Below are positions 63,499 to 64,000 of a stretch of DNA of 64,000 bases, one piece after another. The stretch comes from Primorskyibacter flagellatus (GTDB lineage: Bacteria > Pseudomonadota > Alphaproteobacteria > Rhodobacterales > Rhodobacteraceae): positions 548,492 to 612,491 of the forward strand of contig NZ_FWYD01000001.1 in the NCBI RefSeq assembly GCF_900176485.1, written 5' to 3'. Under the pieces are notes generated by a model. That model was not told where the DNA came from and did not search any database. It was given only the letters and a program-made list of their open reading frames with translations. Position numbers and translations under genes: made by a program. The number at the start of each line of letters is the position of its first letter. The first letter of the stretch is position 1.

Positions 63499-64000
63499 TT
63501 ATGCTGCTTGTTTTTGATGTTGCAAGCGTCGCTGTCGGATCGTCAGGTTCTTGATCTTCTCCCTTTCCCTCAGAATGGCTTTGTCCCGATTAAAGTAGAC
63601 GTCAGCGGGTGTGACGTTGTTCAGGCTCTCGTGGTAGCGCTGGTTATTGTAGTATTCGACGAAGTCCCCGATCTGTCGCTCGAGATGACCGGGCAGGTAG
63701 TAGTTTTCCAGCAGAACCCGGTTCTTCATGGTCTGGTGCCAGCGCTCGATCTTGCCTTGCGTTTGCGGGTGGAATGGCGCCCCGCGAACGTGGTCCATTT
63801 TCTGATCCTCCAACCACGTGGCCAGATCGCCAGAGATGTAACAGGATCCGTTGTCGCTGAGCAGACGGGGTTTGTGTCGGACCACGGCCTGGTCGCAGCC
63901 CGATGCCTGAAGCGCCAGCTCGATCGTGCTGGTCACATCCTCGGCCCGCATGTTTGTGCAGAGCTTCCAGGCGATGATGTAGCGGCTGTAGTCGTCGAGG
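63499..64000 (-). CDS. IS3-family transposase OrfB, C-terminal part (runs off window)
   Basis: The frame enters from the right edge with LDDYSRYIIAWKLCTN, which carries the first or second Asp of a DDE core. It continues through LLSDNGSCYISGD (Asp) to PFHPQTQGKIERWHQT (Glu), then YNNQRYHESLNNVTPADVYF, the classic IS3/rve ending. The stop is at 63499. An internal ATG at 63951 is not the true start. The element end lies close to the SIR2 gene stop, about 63469. Confidence 0.9.
   Translation of the reverse strand, partial: LDDYSRYIIAWKLCTNMRAEDVTSTIELALQASGCDQAVVRHKPRLLSDNGSCYISGDLATWLEDQKMDHVRGAPFHPQTQGKIERWHQTMKNRVLLENYYLPGHLERQIGDFVEYYNNQRYHESLNNVTPADVYFNRDKAILREREKIKNLTIRQRRLQHQKQAA

Overview
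The window looks like the chromosome of a high-GC alphaproteobacterium of the Rhodobacteraceae (Roseobacter/Rhodobacter group). The grounds are the polyol cluster in smoEFGK-smoS-mtlK order, a VPLPA-CTERM surface protein, SLM-ordered molybdenum hydroxylase genes, and many ATGA-overlapped operons with purine-rich ribosome binding sites. This assignment is inferred from gene content and style; no database search was possible.

Layout. (1) 1-11.6 kb: a leftward run of ten tightly packed genes (class V aminotransferase, MFS permease, flavoprotein monooxygenase, two CMD/AhpD-like proteins, opine-dehydrogenase-like enzyme, polyamine-type ABC importer), with a glutathionylspermidine-synthase-like gene running off the left edge. 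A divergent Lrp/AsnC regulator (11.7-12.2 kb) sits beside a strong palindrome. (2) 12.2-18.7 kb: six envelope or secreted proteins of unknown role, including a trypsin-like protease with an intact triad and a peptidoglycan-binding protein. (3) 19-26.6 kb: a LacI-type regulator and a complete sorbitol/mannitol uptake and oxidation operon, with two related operator-like sites. (4) 26.8-48.1 kb: a periplasmic alcohol oxidation region. It holds a NosR-like polyferredoxin with ApbE, a CoxSLM-type molybdenum hydroxylase with CoxG, a cytochrome c, a MoxJ-like binding protein, the PQQ-associated ABC set with beta-propeller and Sel1-like protein, a PQQ alcohol dehydrogenase with the Asp-x-Asp signature of lanthanide enzymes, and a response regulator, FIST protein and PAS hybrid kinase. 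(5) 48.2-50.5 kb: an EnvZ-like kinase and a metallo-beta-lactamase-fold hydrolase. (6) 50.54 kb to the end: tRNA-Asn followed by a mosaic of accessory DNA. A 3.1-kb remnant island is bounded by a 16-bp repeat of the tRNA 3' end. Beyond it lie an integrase/IS66 chimera, a nitrilase plus acyl-CoA-dehydrogenase-like pair with an HxlR regulator, an IS1111-type element, a 909-residue SIR2 protein resembling antiphage sirtuins, and part of an IS3-family transposase.

How the genes may work together. In region 4 the alcohol dehydrogenase would oxidise alcohols in the periplasm and pass electrons to the cytochrome. The molybdenum hydroxylase shares an apparent transcription unit with that cytochrome and may oxidise the resulting aldehydes. 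No pqq biosynthesis genes are visible, so the cofactor must be made or acquired elsewhere. Region 3 is conventional polyol catabolism. Region 6 is the least conserved-looking part and holds the likely defence gene.
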